59,971 nucleotides of DNA from NCBI GenBank assembly GCA_019112635.1, contig DXIX01000003.1, positions 1 to 59,971 on the forward strand, in the 5' to 3' direction. The notes under the pieces are model-generated. The model saw only the letters and a program-made list of their open reading frames with translations, was not told the origin of the DNA and ran no database searches. This document shows positions 18,740 through 27,084 of this stretch, in pieces. Numbering within the stretch: position 1 is the first letter of the stretch; every line of letters begins with the position of its first letter. This DNA is from Candidatus Blautia intestinigallinarum (GTDB lineage Bacteria; Bacillota; Clostridia; Lachnospirales; Lachnospiraceae). The position numbers and the translations under genes are program-made.

Positions 18740-19132
18740 ATGAGTGAAGAAAAAAATACAGCAGCCTGCTCCGCAAGCGACTGTGCGTCCTGCTCCTCCT
18801 GTTCTTCCTGCTCTTCCTGTTCTCCTCAGGATGCAGGCGGTTACCACACAGTCTTACTGCCTATGGAAGATGGACGTGAAGTTCCCTGTGCGATTTTGAC
18901 CGTATACAGTATCGAAGAAAATGAATACATTGCCCTGCTTCCCCTGGAGGAAGACGGCAAGAACCACAACGGAGAAGTCTATCTGTACAAATTCTCCCGC
19001 ACAGAGTCAGGAGATCCGATCATGGACAATATCGTTGACGACGAAGAATACACAGCTGCCGCTGAGAAATTCGATGAAATTCTGCAAAGTGCGAGAAAAG
19101 CAGAAATAAATCACGAGCCAATCGAGGACTGA
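18740..19132 (+). CDS. DUF1292-family protein with Cys-rich N-terminus
   Basis: A 130-residue acidic protein. Residues about 35-110 fit the small DUF1292 family common in Firmicutes (HTVLLPMEDGREVPC, NEYIALLPLEEDG, EVYLYKFSRT, DDEEYTAAAEKFDEIL), whose function is not established. The first 28 residues are unusual: seven Cys residues at about positions 9-28, mostly in CxxC spacing, read as serial SSC units. This could bind metal or be redox active. The start at 18740 has GTGAGGAT upstream and gives the Met directly before SEEKN. It is divergent from clc and convergent with fabV. Confidence 0.85.
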   Translation: MSEEKNTAACSASDCASCSSCSSCSSCSPQDAGGYHTVLLPMEDGREVPCAILTVYSIEENEYIALLPLEEDGKNHNGEVYLYKFSRTESGDPIMDNIVDDEEYTAAAEKFDEILQSARKAEINHEPIED

Positions 19133-19170
19133 GATCACAGTCTCTGTCAAAAAACGAACTCGCACCAGAC

Positions 19171-19211
19171 AAAAACTGCCGGAAATCTTCTTCAGATCTC
19201 CGGCAGTTTTT
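19171..19211. terminator. Bidirectional terminator between DUF1292 gene and fabV
   Basis: AAAAACTGCCGGA pairs with TCCGGCAGTTTTT, with an inner ATCT/AGAT pairing and a TCTTC loop. The A and T runs on the two sides make it usable from both strands. Confidence 0.9.
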
Positions 19212-19237
19212 ATGTCCACGCAAGGCGCAGCCTTCAT

Positions 19238-20428
19238 TTATTTTTTCTCATCTTCCAGACTTGGAATCTTCACATCTGTCTCCACGTCTTTCGTGTAGTC
19301 CACATGACTCAGATGGAATCCGAACATACGATAGAAGTCCTCCCAAAAGCCGTCCACATCGGACAGTTCCTTCACATTCTCTGTCTTCACCATCTGCCAG
19401 ATCTTCATCACTTCATCCTGTACCTTGGAGTCCAGTTCCCAGTCATCCATACGAATCAGCCCCTCTGCATCCAAAGGCATGGGATCTGCCAGAAGTTTTG
19501 TGTGGAACAGACGGCTGATCTGCTCGATACATCCCTCATGGCTTCCCTGCTCTTTCATCACCTTGTACAAAATGGCAAAGTACAGAGGAACAATGGGGAT
19601 TGCAGCGCTTGCCTGGGTTACCAAAGCCTTATTGACAGATACCACAGCGGTCAGCCCCTCTATCTCCTGGTTCATCTTCCGGGCTGTCTTCTGAAGATGC
19701 TGTTTTGCATGTCCAATGGTACCATCCTTATAGATCGGATAGGTAATCTCGGGTCCTATGTAGGAATAAGCCACCGTCTTCGCATGTTCTGCCAGAACAC
19801 CAGCCTTGGATAAGGCTTTCATCCAGTCTTCCCAGTCTTCTCCGCCCATCACTTTGATCGTGCCTTCCAGCTCGCCTTCTGCGGCAGGCTCCACAGATTT
19901 TGTCACAATCTCACCGCTTCGAAGATCCAGACTCTTCTCTGTGAAAGTCTCTCCGGTTGTCTTCAGCACGGAAGAATAGGTGACACCGTCCGCAGTAGTC
20001 CTTCGGGGAGCTGCCAGACTGTAGACCACAAGGTCCACCTGTCCCAGATCCTCACGGATCATCTGGATTGCCTGTTCTTTCACAGCCACGGAAAAAGCGT
20101 CTCCGTTGATTGACTTCGCATACAGCCCGTCTTCTGCGGCAAATTTTTCAAAAGCTGCTGTGTTGTACCAACCAGCTGTGGCTGTTCTCTTACCATTTGC
20201 CGGACGCTCAAACATGATTCCCAGTGTTGCCGCTTTACATCCAAATGCTGCCGTGATTCTGGAAGCCAGTCCGTATCCGGTGGAAGCTCCGATTACCAGT
20301 ACTCTCTTAGGCCCTTCCATCTCTCCTTGGCTCTTCACATAGGCAATCTGTTCTCTCACATTTTCCTCACAGCCTGTCGGGTGTGCGGTGGTACATATAT
20401 ATTCTCTGACCTTTGGTTCTACTATCAT
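19238..20428 (-). CDS. fabV: Trans-2-enoyl-CoA/ACP reductase, FabV type
   Basis: A 396-residue FabV/Ter-type NADH-dependent enoyl reductase, which saturates trans-2-enoyl thioesters in fatty-acid synthesis or butyrate-type chain formation. It opens MIVEPKVREYICTTAHPTGC, as the family does. The cofactor loop is IGASTGYGLASRI and the catalytic Tyr-x8-Lys appears in YKDGTIGHAK. The ATG at 20428 has GGGAGGG 6 bases upstream; an in-frame ATG at 20467 would add a tail not seen in homologues. It is monocistronic with its own promoter and terminator. Choosing between fatty-acid and crotonyl-CoA reduction is not possible from sequence. Confidence 0.95.
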   Translation of the reverse strand: MIVEPKVREYICTTAHPTGCEENVREQIAYVKSQGEMEGPKRVLVIGASTGYGLASRITAAFGCKAATLGIMFERPANGKRTATAGWYNTAAFEKFAAEDGLYAKSINGDAFSVAVKEQAIQMIREDLGQVDLVVYSLAAPRRTTADGVTYSSVLKTTGETFTEKSLDLRSGEIVTKSVEPAAEGELEGTIKVMGGEDWEDWMKALSKAGVLAEHAKTVAYSYIGPEITYPIYKDGTIGHAKQHLQKTARKMNQEIEGLTAVVSVNKALVTQASAAIPIVPLYFAILYKVMKEQGSHEGCIEQISRLFHTKLLADPMPLDAEGLIRMDDWELDSKVQDEVMKIWQMVKTENVKELSDVDGFWEDFYRMFGFHLSHVDYTKDVETDVKIPSLEDEKK

Positions 20429-20470
20429 CCTTATCCCTCCCGGAGTTTTCTTTCCTTTGATTCTCAAAAT

Positions 20471-20499
20471 ATTCTAGCAAAAGAAAAAGGGATTTTCAA
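20471..20499 (-). promoter_or_regulatory. Promoter of fabV
   Basis: On the minus strand TTGAAA and TAGAAT are 17 bp apart (plus-strand 20494-20499 and 20471-20476). The -35 box lies in the 3' arm of the dut terminator. Confidence 0.65.
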
Positions 20500-20519
20500 G
20501 ACCTTTCCCGAAATCCCCT
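20482..20519 (-). terminator. Terminator after the dUTPase gene
   Basis: GGGGATTTC and GAAAATCCC can pair on the minus strand with one bulged base and are followed by TTTTTCTTTT, shortly after the dUTPase stop. Confidence 0.65.
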
Positions 20520-20527
20520 GATTTTCT

Positions 20528-21043
20528 CTATTTTGTCGTACTTCCCAGCCCGCCATTGCGGATTTCTGTCACATCATCATCAAAAGTAATGCCGTATTCG
20601 ATAAAAATCCCCTGCATAAAGCCGGTTCCAGCCTCCACATGGGCAGTTTTTTCCTCATTGGAGTCATTGGTGATTTTCGCGAAAATGTGTCCTTCATTGT
20701 CAGAATAAAAATAATCGCTGTCGATGATTCCTACAGTATTATTCAGCTGCAGGCGGTACTTAAATCCAAGACCGCTTCTGGGATAACACTTGAGAACCCA
20801 GCTTGGCTCCATCTCCACCCGGATTCCCGTGGGAATCTTGATCGTCTCGCCCGGTCTCAAAGTAAAGCTGACCGGTGCAAAAAAATCATACCCGGCAGAG
20901 CCTGCCGTGGCTCTTCTCGGAACCGGAATCTCCCGGTAAATCCTGAGGATCTCTTCTTCATCCTCCTGCCCTGGGAAAGTGTCTTTCCAGTCTTCCAGAA
21001 AACGGTGTTCACTTACCTTGTGAAATCTTCCTACTCTTTTCAT
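20528..21043 (-). CDS. dut: dUTP diphosphatase (trimeric dUTPase family)
   Basis: A 171-residue protein with the five dUTPase motifs: AGYDFFAP (I), PRSGLGFK (III region), NNTVGIIDSDYF (substrate loop with the catalytic Asp), and the C-terminal GGLGSTTK arm. The enzyme splits dUTP to dUMP and PPi, keeping uracil out of DNA. It carries an N-terminal extension of about 40 residues (MKRVGRFHKVSEHRF) before the core, longer than the smallest bacterial Dut. It follows nrdG by 12 bp with a GGAGG site, so the two nucleotide genes are probably co-transcribed. Confidence 0.92.
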   Translation of the reverse strand: MKRVGRFHKVSEHRFLEDWKDTFPGQEDEEEILRIYREIPVPRRATAGSAGYDFFAPVSFTLRPGETIKIPTGIRVEMEPSWVLKCYPRSGLGFKYRLQLNNTVGIIDSDYFYSDNEGHIFAKITNDSNEEKTAHVEAGTGFMQGIFIEYGITFDDDVTEIRNGGLGSTTK

Positions 21044-21055
21044 CCTGCCCTCCTG

Positions 21056-21547
21056 TTATTCCGCCTGCAGGACAATCTTCCCCGCACGCAGAGTGGAGGG
21101 AACATCGATCACCTTCTGATTGCTGCTTCCCCTCCATGGAAGCGTCACGTCCTGCAAAGCCGAGACAAATTTTCCATCTATAACCACATCCAGATACTTG
21201 ACAATCTCCCAGCTCTCGATCTCATCCCAGGTATAGCCCGTATACAGCCAGATCGTCTTATCCGGATATCTGCACCGGATCTCTCTGGCCAGAGCCGTCA
21301 CCTCATCCACATTGGCCGGATGAAGAGGATCACCGCCGCTGAATGTAATACCCGAGATATAAGACTTTTCCAGTTCCTGAAAAATCTCATTTTTCTCAAC
21401 TTCCGTGAATTCCAGGCCGCCTCTCGGATCCCAGGTGATGGGATTCTGGCATTCCGGGCATCCATGACTGCAGCCGGCCACCCAAAGAACCACCCTCAGA
21501 CCGTCCCCGTTTAACATATCATCCTTTGTAATATTATGATAACGCAT
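21056..21547 (-). CDS. nrdG: Anaerobic ribonucleotide reductase activating protein
   Basis: A 163-residue radical-SAM protein with CSHGCPEC (CX3CX2C, about residues 26-33) holding the 4Fe-4S cluster and TFSGGDPL for SAM binding. It makes the glycyl radical on NrdD so that ribonucleotides can be reduced without oxygen. No nrdD is adjacent, so the partner lies elsewhere. The start MRYHNITKDDMLNGDG matches the family and has AAGGAGA upstream, partly inside the 3' side of the pnp terminator. dut follows. Confidence 0.95.
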   Translation of the reverse strand: MRYHNITKDDMLNGDGLRVVLWVAGCSHGCPECQNPITWDPRGGLEFTEVEKNEIFQELEKSYISGITFSGGDPLHPANVDEVTALAREIRCRYPDKTIWLYTGYTWDEIESWEIVKYLDVVIDGKFVSALQDVTLPWRGSSNQKVIDVPSTLRAGKIVLQAE

Positions 21548-21561
21548 CTGTCCGTCTCCTT

Positions 21562-21605
21562 AAAAAAGGGGGTGTCCCCGAGTATTTCTCCGGAAACATC
21601 CCCCT
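21562..21605 (-). terminator. Terminator between pnp and nrdG
   Basis: On the minus strand GGGGGATGT ... ACACCCCC closes a stem followed by TTTTTT. It lies after the nrdG start in plus coordinates but upstream of it in transcription: it stops pnp transcripts a few bases before the nrdG ribosome binding site. Confidence 0.6.
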
Positions 21606-21612
21606 GCCGTTT

Positions 21613-23709
21613 TTATTTTTCTTCTGCCGGAACATCCTTGATGCTGAAGCTGAATCTTCCCATCTTGTCTTTGCCAAGGCAGATCACTTTCACCTTGTCT
21701 CCCAGGGTAAGAACATCCTCAACCCGTTTGATTCTCTCCTTGCAGATCTTGGAAATGTGAACCATTCCCTCTTTTCCAGGCGCAAACTCCACAAAAGCAC
21801 CGAACTCTTTGATGCTTACGACTTTACCTGTAAAAATCTGGCCTTCCTCAAAGTCTGTGGTAATCACTCTGATCAGACGTGCAGCCTCTTCCATATCTTT
21901 CTGGTCGACACCACAGATGGACACAGAGCCGTCGTCTGTGATATCAATCTTCACACCAGTCTCATCAATGATGGTGTTGATCGTCTTTCCTCTCTGTCCA
22001 ACCACGTCACCAATCTTCTGGGGATCGATCTGCAGCTGAATAATCTTCGGAGCCAGAGGCGCTACCTGATCTCTCGGCTTGTCGATGCATTTCTCCATAA
22101 CTTCTGTCAGAATATATTCTCTCGCCTCTTTGGTGCGGCGGATTGCCTCCTCCACGATCGGTCTGGTCAGACCATGAATCTTGATATCCATCTGGATTGC
22201 TGTGATTCCGTCATGGGTACCGGCTACCTTGAAGTCCATGTCGCCGAAGAAATCTTCCAGGCCCTGGATATCGGTCAGCACGATATAATCATCATCGGTC
22301 TCCCCTGTCACCAGTCCGGCAGAAATTCCTGCCACCGGCTTTTTAATCGGCACACCGGCTGCCATCAAAGACATGGTGGATGCACAGATACTTGCCTGGG
22401 AAGTAGATCCGTTGGATTCAAAAGTCTCAGACACTGTACGGATTGCATAGGGGAATTCCTCCTCTGTCGGAAGAACCGGAACCAGTGCTCTCTCTGCCAG
22501 GGCACCATGACCGATCTCACGGCGTCCCGGTCCACGGGACGGTTTGGTCTCTCCCACAGAATAGGACGGGAAATTATAGTGATGCATATAACGTTTTGAA
22601 GTCTCAAACTCATCCAGACCGTCCAGTCTCTGCGCCTCTGACAGAGGTGCCAAAGTGGTGACTGTACAGATCTGTGTCTGTCCTCTGGTGAACATCGCAG
22701 AACCATGCACCCTCGGAATCAGATCAATCTCTGCTGCCAGAGGACGGATCTGATTGATTGCTCTTCCATCCGGACGTTTGTGATCTTTTAAGATCATCTT
22801 GCGGACAGTCTTCTTCTGATACTGATAAATTGCCTCTCCCAGTACTTCCAGCCATTCTTCATTATCTGCGAATTTCTCCTCCAGCATCTCTGTGATCTGG
22901 CGAATATTCTCATCTCTCACCTGTTTCTCATCGGCAAAGACCGCTTTTTCCATCTCTTCCGGCGGAACGATCTCCTTGATCGCCGCAAACAGTTCTTCCG
23001 GAACCGCACAGCTCTCGTAGCTGTGTTTCTCCTTTCCGCACTCTTCCACAATCTTATCGATGAATTTGATAATCTCCTGGTTCACATCGTGTGCCAGATA
23101 GATTGCCTCGATCATCTTATCCTCCGGAATCTCATTGGCTCCGGCTTCAATCATGATTACTTTCTCTCTGGTGGACGCAACAGTCAGCTGCAGATCAGAA
23201 ATTTTCTTCTGTCCCAGACCGGGATTGATGATAAACTCTCCGTCCAGCATACCAATCTGGGTTGCCGCACAGGGTCCGTCAAAAGGAATATCTGAGATAC
23301 AGGTACTGATAGAGGAACCCAGCATAGCTGCCACCTCCGGGTTGCACTCCGGATCCACAGACATTACCATATTGCTCAAAGTCACGTCATTGCGGTAATC
23401 CTTAGGGAAGAGAGGACGCATAGGACGGTCAATCACACGGGAAGTCAGAATCGCATGCTCGCTTGCCTTTCCTTCTCTCTTGTTAAAACCACCAGGGATT
23501 TTTCCTACTGCGTACATTTTCTCTTCGTACTCCACACTGAGGGGGAAGAAATCAATTCCCTCTCTCGGTTTATCAGATGCAGTCGCTGTAGACAGAACCG
23601 TAGTATCTCCATAGAAAACCAATGCGGCGCCGTTGGCCTGTTTTGCCACTCTGCCAATGTCAACTCTCAGGGTTCTGCCTCCTAATTCCATCGTATAACT
23701 TTTGTACAT
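21613..23709 (-). CDS. pnp: Polyribonucleotide nucleotidyltransferase (PNPase)
   Basis: A 698-residue phosphorolytic 3'-5' exoribonuclease. Two RNase PH domains (about 1-230 and 310-540) flank a helical linker. Active-site segments include RVHGSAMFTRGQTQ and the SNGSTSQASICAS region, with VAGTHDGITAIQMDIK in the second PH domain. A KH domain (KIGDVVGQRGKTINTI, about 560-620) and an S1 domain (IFTGKVVSIKEFGAFVEF, about 625-695) end the protein. The gene follows rpsO, the standard rpsO-pnp order. Its leader holds a long hairpin that may mediate RNase III/PNPase autocontrol. Confidence 0.98.
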   Translation of the reverse strand: MYKSYTMELGGRTLRVDIGRVAKQANGAALVFYGDTTVLSTATASDKPREGIDFFPLSVEYEEKMYAVGKIPGGFNKREGKASEHAILTSRVIDRPMRPLFPKDYRNDVTLSNMVMSVDPECNPEVAAMLGSSISTCISDIPFDGPCAATQIGMLDGEFIINPGLGQKKISDLQLTVASTREKVIMIEAGANEIPEDKMIEAIYLAHDVNQEIIKFIDKIVEECGKEKHSYESCAVPEELFAAIKEIVPPEEMEKAVFADEKQVRDENIRQITEMLEEKFADNEEWLEVLGEAIYQYQKKTVRKMILKDHKRPDGRAINQIRPLAAEIDLIPRVHGSAMFTRGQTQICTVTTLAPLSEAQRLDGLDEFETSKRYMHHYNFPSYSVGETKPSRGPGRREIGHGALAERALVPVLPTEEEFPYAIRTVSETFESNGSTSQASICASTMSLMAAGVPIKKPVAGISAGLVTGETDDDYIVLTDIQGLEDFFGDMDFKVAGTHDGITAIQMDIKIHGLTRPIVEEAIRRTKEAREYILTEVMEKCIDKPRDQVAPLAPKIIQLQIDPQKIGDVVGQRGKTINTIIDETGVKIDITDDGSVSICGVDQKDMEEAARLIRVITTDFEEGQIFTGKVVSIKEFGAFVEFAPGKEGMVHISKICKERIKRVEDVLTLGDKVKVICLGKDKMGRFSFSIKDVPAEEK

Positions 23710-23736
23710 ACTTTTTCTCCTTTTTCATATTCAAGC

Positions 23737-23817
23737 GACAGAAGCCCGAAACAACTGAAAAATCCACACAAATTCCTTTCTGTGACCTTTTCAGTAGTCT
23801 CGGATATTACTTCTGTC
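23737..23817 (-). promoter_or_regulatory. Long stem-loop in the pnp leader
   Basis: GACAGAAG pairs with CTTCTGTC (23737-23744 and 23810-23817), and CCGAAACAACTGAAAA pairs with TTTTCAGTAGTCTCGG (23746-23761 and 23788-23803) with one mismatch and one wobble. A further CACA/TGTG pair lies in the loop. The duplex ends about 17 nt before the pnp ribosome binding site and has no U-run after it, so it is not a terminator. It resembles the RNase III substrate in the E. coli pnp leader. Confidence 0.7.
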
Positions 23818-23821
23818 TTTT

Positions 23822-23856
23822 GTGCTAAAGGGGCGGATAAAAAGAATCCGCCCCCT
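23822..23856 (-). terminator. Terminator or attenuator after rpsO
   Basis: GGGGCGGAT pairs with ATCCGCCCC around a TCTTTTT loop on the minus strand. The following CTTTAGC is a poor U-tract, so read-through to pnp is likely. Confidence 0.7.
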
Positions 23857-23870
23857 GCCATACCTAATTC

Positions 23871-24137
23871 TTATTTTCTCAGTCCTAATCTCTCGATTAA
23901 GCTACGATATCTCTCAATATCCGTTTTCTTCAGGTAAGCCAGCAGTCCACGTCTCTGACCAACCATTTTCAGAAGACCTCTTCTGGAATGGTGATCTTTG
24001 TGATGCTCTTTCAAATGCTCTGTGAGTTCCTGAATTCTTGCGGTGAGAATAGCAACCTGAACTTCCGGTGATCCTGTGTCACCCTCTTTTCTTGCATATT
24101 CTTTCATGATTGCTGCTTTCTTTTCTTTTGAAATCAT
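23871..24137 (-). CDS. rpsO: 30S ribosomal protein S15
   Basis: An 88-residue S15, a primary 16S rRNA-binding protein of the small subunit platform. Family hallmarks are [38 protein letters not shown] and [24 protein letters not shown], covering the whole chain. The ATG at 24137 follows AAGGAGG with normal spacing and gives the normal start [14 protein letters not shown]; upstream in-frame starts would extend into the leader. It has its own promoter and a structured leader, then a weak terminator and pnp. Confidence 0.98.
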   Translation of the reverse strand: MISKEKKAAIMKEYARKEGDTGSPEVQVAILTARIQELTEHLKEHHKDHHSRRGLLKMVGQRRGLLAYLKKTDIERYRSLIERLGLRK

Positions 24138-24178
24138 CTTGATTTCCTCCTTATCTCTTTTTAATCGCCTCACATTAG

Positions 24179-24202
24179 GAGATGGTCGGAGTGTCCGATC
24201 TC
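24179..24202 (-). promoter_or_regulatory. Structured leader of rpsO
   Basis: GAGAT/ATCTC (24179-24183 and 24198-24202) enclose a CGGA/TCCG stem (24187-24190 and 24194-24197) with a three-base bulge. It sits between the rpsO promoter and its ribosome binding site, where S15 autoregulatory leaders are found. S15 binding is inferred from position and fold only. Confidence 0.45.
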
Positions 24203-24230
24203 TGAATGCGGGCTGAACTCGTACTATCCG

Positions 24231-24259
24231 AGTATACCATAGCTCATAAAATATGTAAA
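24231..24259 (-). promoter_or_regulatory. Promoter of rpsO-pnp
   Basis: On the minus strand TTTACA and TATACT are 17 bp apart (plus-strand 24254-24259 and 24231-24236), about 95 bp before the rpsO start. Confidence 0.8.
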
Positions 24260-24274
24260 CCTTTTTTTCGCCTG

Positions 24275-25210
24275 TCAGATATTTTCCTCAAAAGTGTTTA
24301 CTGCCCATGAGCCTGAATGTTCATCAAAAAATTTCTGTGCTTTCTGAATGTCCTGCATAAGCTGGTTTTTCAGCTTTTCCAGAGATTCAAATTTTCTCTC
24401 CGGTCTTAAAAATTTCAGAAAAGAGACGACGGATTTCTGGCCGTAGAGATTCTGGCTGCACTGAAACAGATAGGTCTCCACTCCCAGAAATTCCTCCCCG
24501 CCCACTGTAGGCTTGTACCCCACATTGGTGATGCCATGAAAACTCTGATCCCCAAACCTTGAATATGTGATATAGACTCCATTGGGCGGCATCAGCTTCT
24601 CCTTAGGCGGAATCAGATTCGTTGTGGGCATCAGTTTGCGGTGTCCCAGTCCCCGTCCATGAAGCACTTCCCCTGTGGTGCTGAAATACCCGCCTAAAAG
24701 CTGCGCAACCTTTTCCATATTTCCCTCGTTGAGCTGTTCTCTCACATAGGTACTGCTGATTTTCCGCCTGCCGTCCATCTCATCCGGGACAATCTCCACG
24801 GTGAAACCATACTGTTCTCCCATCTTTGACAGAAGCTGAGGATTTCCTTTTCTCTCATAGCCGAAATGAAAATCCCTTCCCACTGCCAGATAAGATACAT
24901 GGAGCTGATCCACAAGAATCTTTTTCACAAATTCTTCCGGTTTCATATGGCGCATTTTCTGATCCAGAGGGCATTCCAGAAACAGATCCACACCCATTTT
25001 CTCCAGTTTTTGTATTCTCTCCTCACGGGTCAAAATTGTACGGCTTCCCTGATCGAAGGCAAACACCACAGCTTTAAGGCCCCTTTTCTTCTGCTCCAGA
25101 ATCCGCTGGATCAGCCTCTGATGTCCCAGATGCAGACCGTCAAATTTCCCCAGTGTGACTGCACTCGCAAAAATTTTGCCGATTCCTTCTATTTTATTCT
25201 GATAGTCCAT
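24275..25210 (-). CDS. ribF: Bifunctional riboflavin kinase / FAD synthetase
   Basis: A 311-residue RibF making FMN and then FAD. The N-terminal FAD-synthetase half has the nucleotidyltransferase motif [15 protein letters not shown] (about 22-36) and [10 protein letters not shown]; the C-terminal kinase half has [15 protein letters not shown] and PPNGVYIT. An AGGAG site precedes the ATG. It is the last gene of the rimP-truB run, 18 bp after truB. I do not see an FMN riboswitch upstream. Confidence 0.96.
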   Translation of the reverse strand: MDYQNKIEGIGKIFASAVTLGKFDGLHLGHQRLIQRILEQKKRGLKAVVFAFDQGSRTILTREERIQKLEKMGVDLFLECPLDQKMRHMKPEEFVKKILVDQLHVSYLAVGRDFHFGYERKGNPQLLSKMGEQYGFTVEIVPDEMDGRRKISSTYVREQLNEGNMEKVAQLLGGYFSTTGEVLHGRGLGHRKLMPTTNLIPPKEKLMPPNGVYITYSRFGDQSFHGITNVGYKPTVGGEEFLGVETYLFQCSQNLYGQKSVVSFLKFLRPERKFESLEKLKNQLMQDIQKAQKFFDEHSGSWAVNTFEENI

Positions 25211-25228
25211 AAGTCTCTCCTGTCATCT

Positions 25229-26113
25229 TCAAGGGTAAAACATTTTTGCCGGGAAATAGGCCCTTCTCTTCTCATCTTTCTGGTAGATACCGATGAAAGT
25301 CCCATGGCTGTCACACAGACGGAAGATTCCCTCCGCCGGTCCTTCCAGCTCCTGAAAGGAAAACGGATTTCCATTATACAAGCGTTTGTCGAGGGAAGGC
25401 GGACAGCAAATTCTGTCATACTCAGAGAAAACTTCTTCCACTGGCAGGAGAACTTCCTCCATACAGTTTTCTCTTGCCAGATTCTCCACCTCCGAAAGGG
25501 TCAGACTGTCTTCCACGTAGAAATCGCCCACCCGAATCCGTTCCAGAGACTCCATGCATCCTCCGCATCCGAGACGTGCGCCCAGATCATGGCACAGAGT
25601 CCGGATATAGGTTCCTTTGGAACAAGTTACTTCCATAGTAATATATGGAAGTTCCATCTTCTCAATCCGTATCTCATGAATATAGATCTCTCTTGGTTTG
25701 CGCTCCACTTCCCGTCCTTCCCGGGCAAGTTCATACAGCTTCTTCCCGCCCACCTTCAGTGCGGAGTACATGGGAGGAATCTGAAGCTGTTCCCCTTCAA
25801 ACTCAGGCACAGTCTGAACCACTTCCTGCTCCGTGACAGTAACCGGATTTTCCTGGAGAATTTTGCCGGAGGCATCCTGGGTATCTGTCACCACACCAAG
25901 ATGCAGCACTGCACGGTAAGTCTTCGTCTGATCAGTGAGAAATTCACACACCTTTGTCGCACGTCCCAGACACACAGGAAGAACTCCCACTGCATCTGGG
26001 TCCAGTGTCCCGGTGTGACCTATTTTTTTCTGTCTGAGGATTCCCCTCAGCTTTGCCACCACATCGTGGGAAGTAAAGCCTTTTTCCTTATAAATATTGA
26101 TAATCCCATCCAT
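25229..26113 (-). CDS. truB: tRNA pseudouridine(55) synthase
   Basis: A 294-residue TruB that makes pseudouridine 55 in the T loop of tRNAs. The catalytic Asp lies in GHTGTLDPDAVGVLPVCLG (about 33-51), and the family's KTYRAVLHLG and CSKGTYIRTLCHDLG segments are present. A short C-terminal domain follows. It starts 3 bp after the stop of nrnA and is followed by ribF, the standard rbfA-nrnA-truB-ribF order in Firmicutes. Confidence 0.97.
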   Translation of the reverse strand: MDGIINIYKEKGFTSHDVVAKLRGILRQKKIGHTGTLDPDAVGVLPVCLGRATKVCEFLTDQTKTYRAVLHLGVVTDTQDASGKILQENPVTVTEQEVVQTVPEFEGEQLQIPPMYSALKVGGKKLYELAREGREVERKPREIYIHEIRIEKMELPYITMEVTCSKGTYIRTLCHDLGARLGCGGCMESLERIRVGDFYVEDSLTLSEVENLARENCMEEVLLPVEEVFSEYDRICCPPSLDKRLYNGNPFSFQELEGPAEGIFRLCDSHGTFIGIYQKDEKRRAYFPAKMFYP

Positions 26114-26116
26114 GCC

Positions 26117-27073
26117 TTACTCTCCAAGCAACTGCTTTTCCACGTGACTGCTGACATTGTTGATCACATCGTAAAGCGTCCCCTGCATCTCAAATCCTGC
26201 CGCACGGACATGTCCGCCGCCGCCGAAATAGACTGCAATCTCGCTCACATCTACCTTGCCGTTTGAGCGCAGGCTGACTTTGAAACTCTGTGTACTGTAC
26301 TCATAGAGAAACATGGCTACTTCAACCCCTTTGGTCAGACGCAGCTGGCTGACAATTCCGTCCAGATCCTTGGCGGATATGCCATAGAAATTCATCTGTT
26401 TGTGTTTCAGATAACCAATGATGAATCTGCCGTCCAGAATCAGAATGCTCTCGGCCAGCACACGCCCCATCACCTGGTTCTGAATATAAGTCTTCTCATA
26501 AAATGAGCTCTCAATAATTTTTCCAAAGTCCAGTCCCGTCTCCATCAAATTTGCCGCTATCCGCATTGTCTGAGGAGATGTGCTGGAGTACTGAAAAACA
26601 CCCGTATCATGGATGATTCCAGTAAAAATTGCTTCCGCCACCGGGCGTGTCACTTTCTCTTTATCCAGGAGTGTATACAGAACCTCACTGGCCGAACTGA
26701 TATCGCCCTCTACGATATTCACATGCGCAAATCCTTGATTGCTCACATGATGATCGATGCATACCGTTCTCTTCGCCTTCTGAAAGCTTTCCAAGGCCAG
26801 AGCCAGTCTGTCAATACTGCTCACATCCAGCGTGATAAACAGATCATACTCTTTTGCACCGGAACTTTCCATCTTCACTTCATCCATACAGGACAGATAG
26901 GAGAACACCTCCCTTGGATGATCCAAATAGACATCCACTTCAATCTGGGGATACCACTCTTTCACATACAGATACAGAGCCATACAGCTTCCGACACAGT
27001 CTCCATCCGGACGGATATGGCCGGCAATCCCCAATGTTTTTACATTTTCTAAGATATCTGCAATTTTATTCAT
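26117..27073 (-). CDS. nrnA: DHH-family oligoribonuclease / pAp phosphatase
   Basis: A 318-residue DHH/DHHA1 phosphoesterase of the NrnA type, which degrades nano-RNA and dephosphorylates 3'-phosphoadenosine 5'-phosphate. Motifs are GHIRPDGDCVGSCMAL (about 18-33), FITLDVSS, the signature DHHVSN and, in the DHHA1 domain, GGGGHVRAAGF. It lies between rbfA and truB as in Bacillus and Clostridia. Confidence 0.95.
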   Translation of the reverse strand: MNKIADILENVKTLGIAGHIRPDGDCVGSCMALYLYVKEWYPQIEVDVYLDHPREVFSYLSCMDEVKMESSGAKEYDLFITLDVSSIDRLALALESFQKAKRTVCIDHHVSNQGFAHVNIVEGDISSASEVLYTLLDKEKVTRPVAEAIFTGIIHDTGVFQYSSTSPQTMRIAANLMETGLDFGKIIESSFYEKTYIQNQVMGRVLAESILILDGRFIIGYLKHKQMNFYGISAKDLDGIVSQLRLTKGVEVAMFLYEYSTQSFKVSLRSNGKVDVSEIAVYFGGGGHVRAAGFEMQGTLYDVINNVSSHVEKQLLGE

Positions 27074-27084
27074 CGAATTCCCTC

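Noticed and set aside
24866-26266. 466-codon plus-strand open frame opposite ribF and truB
   Set aside because: It crosses two conserved genes and their gap with no recognisable protein; a shadow frame.
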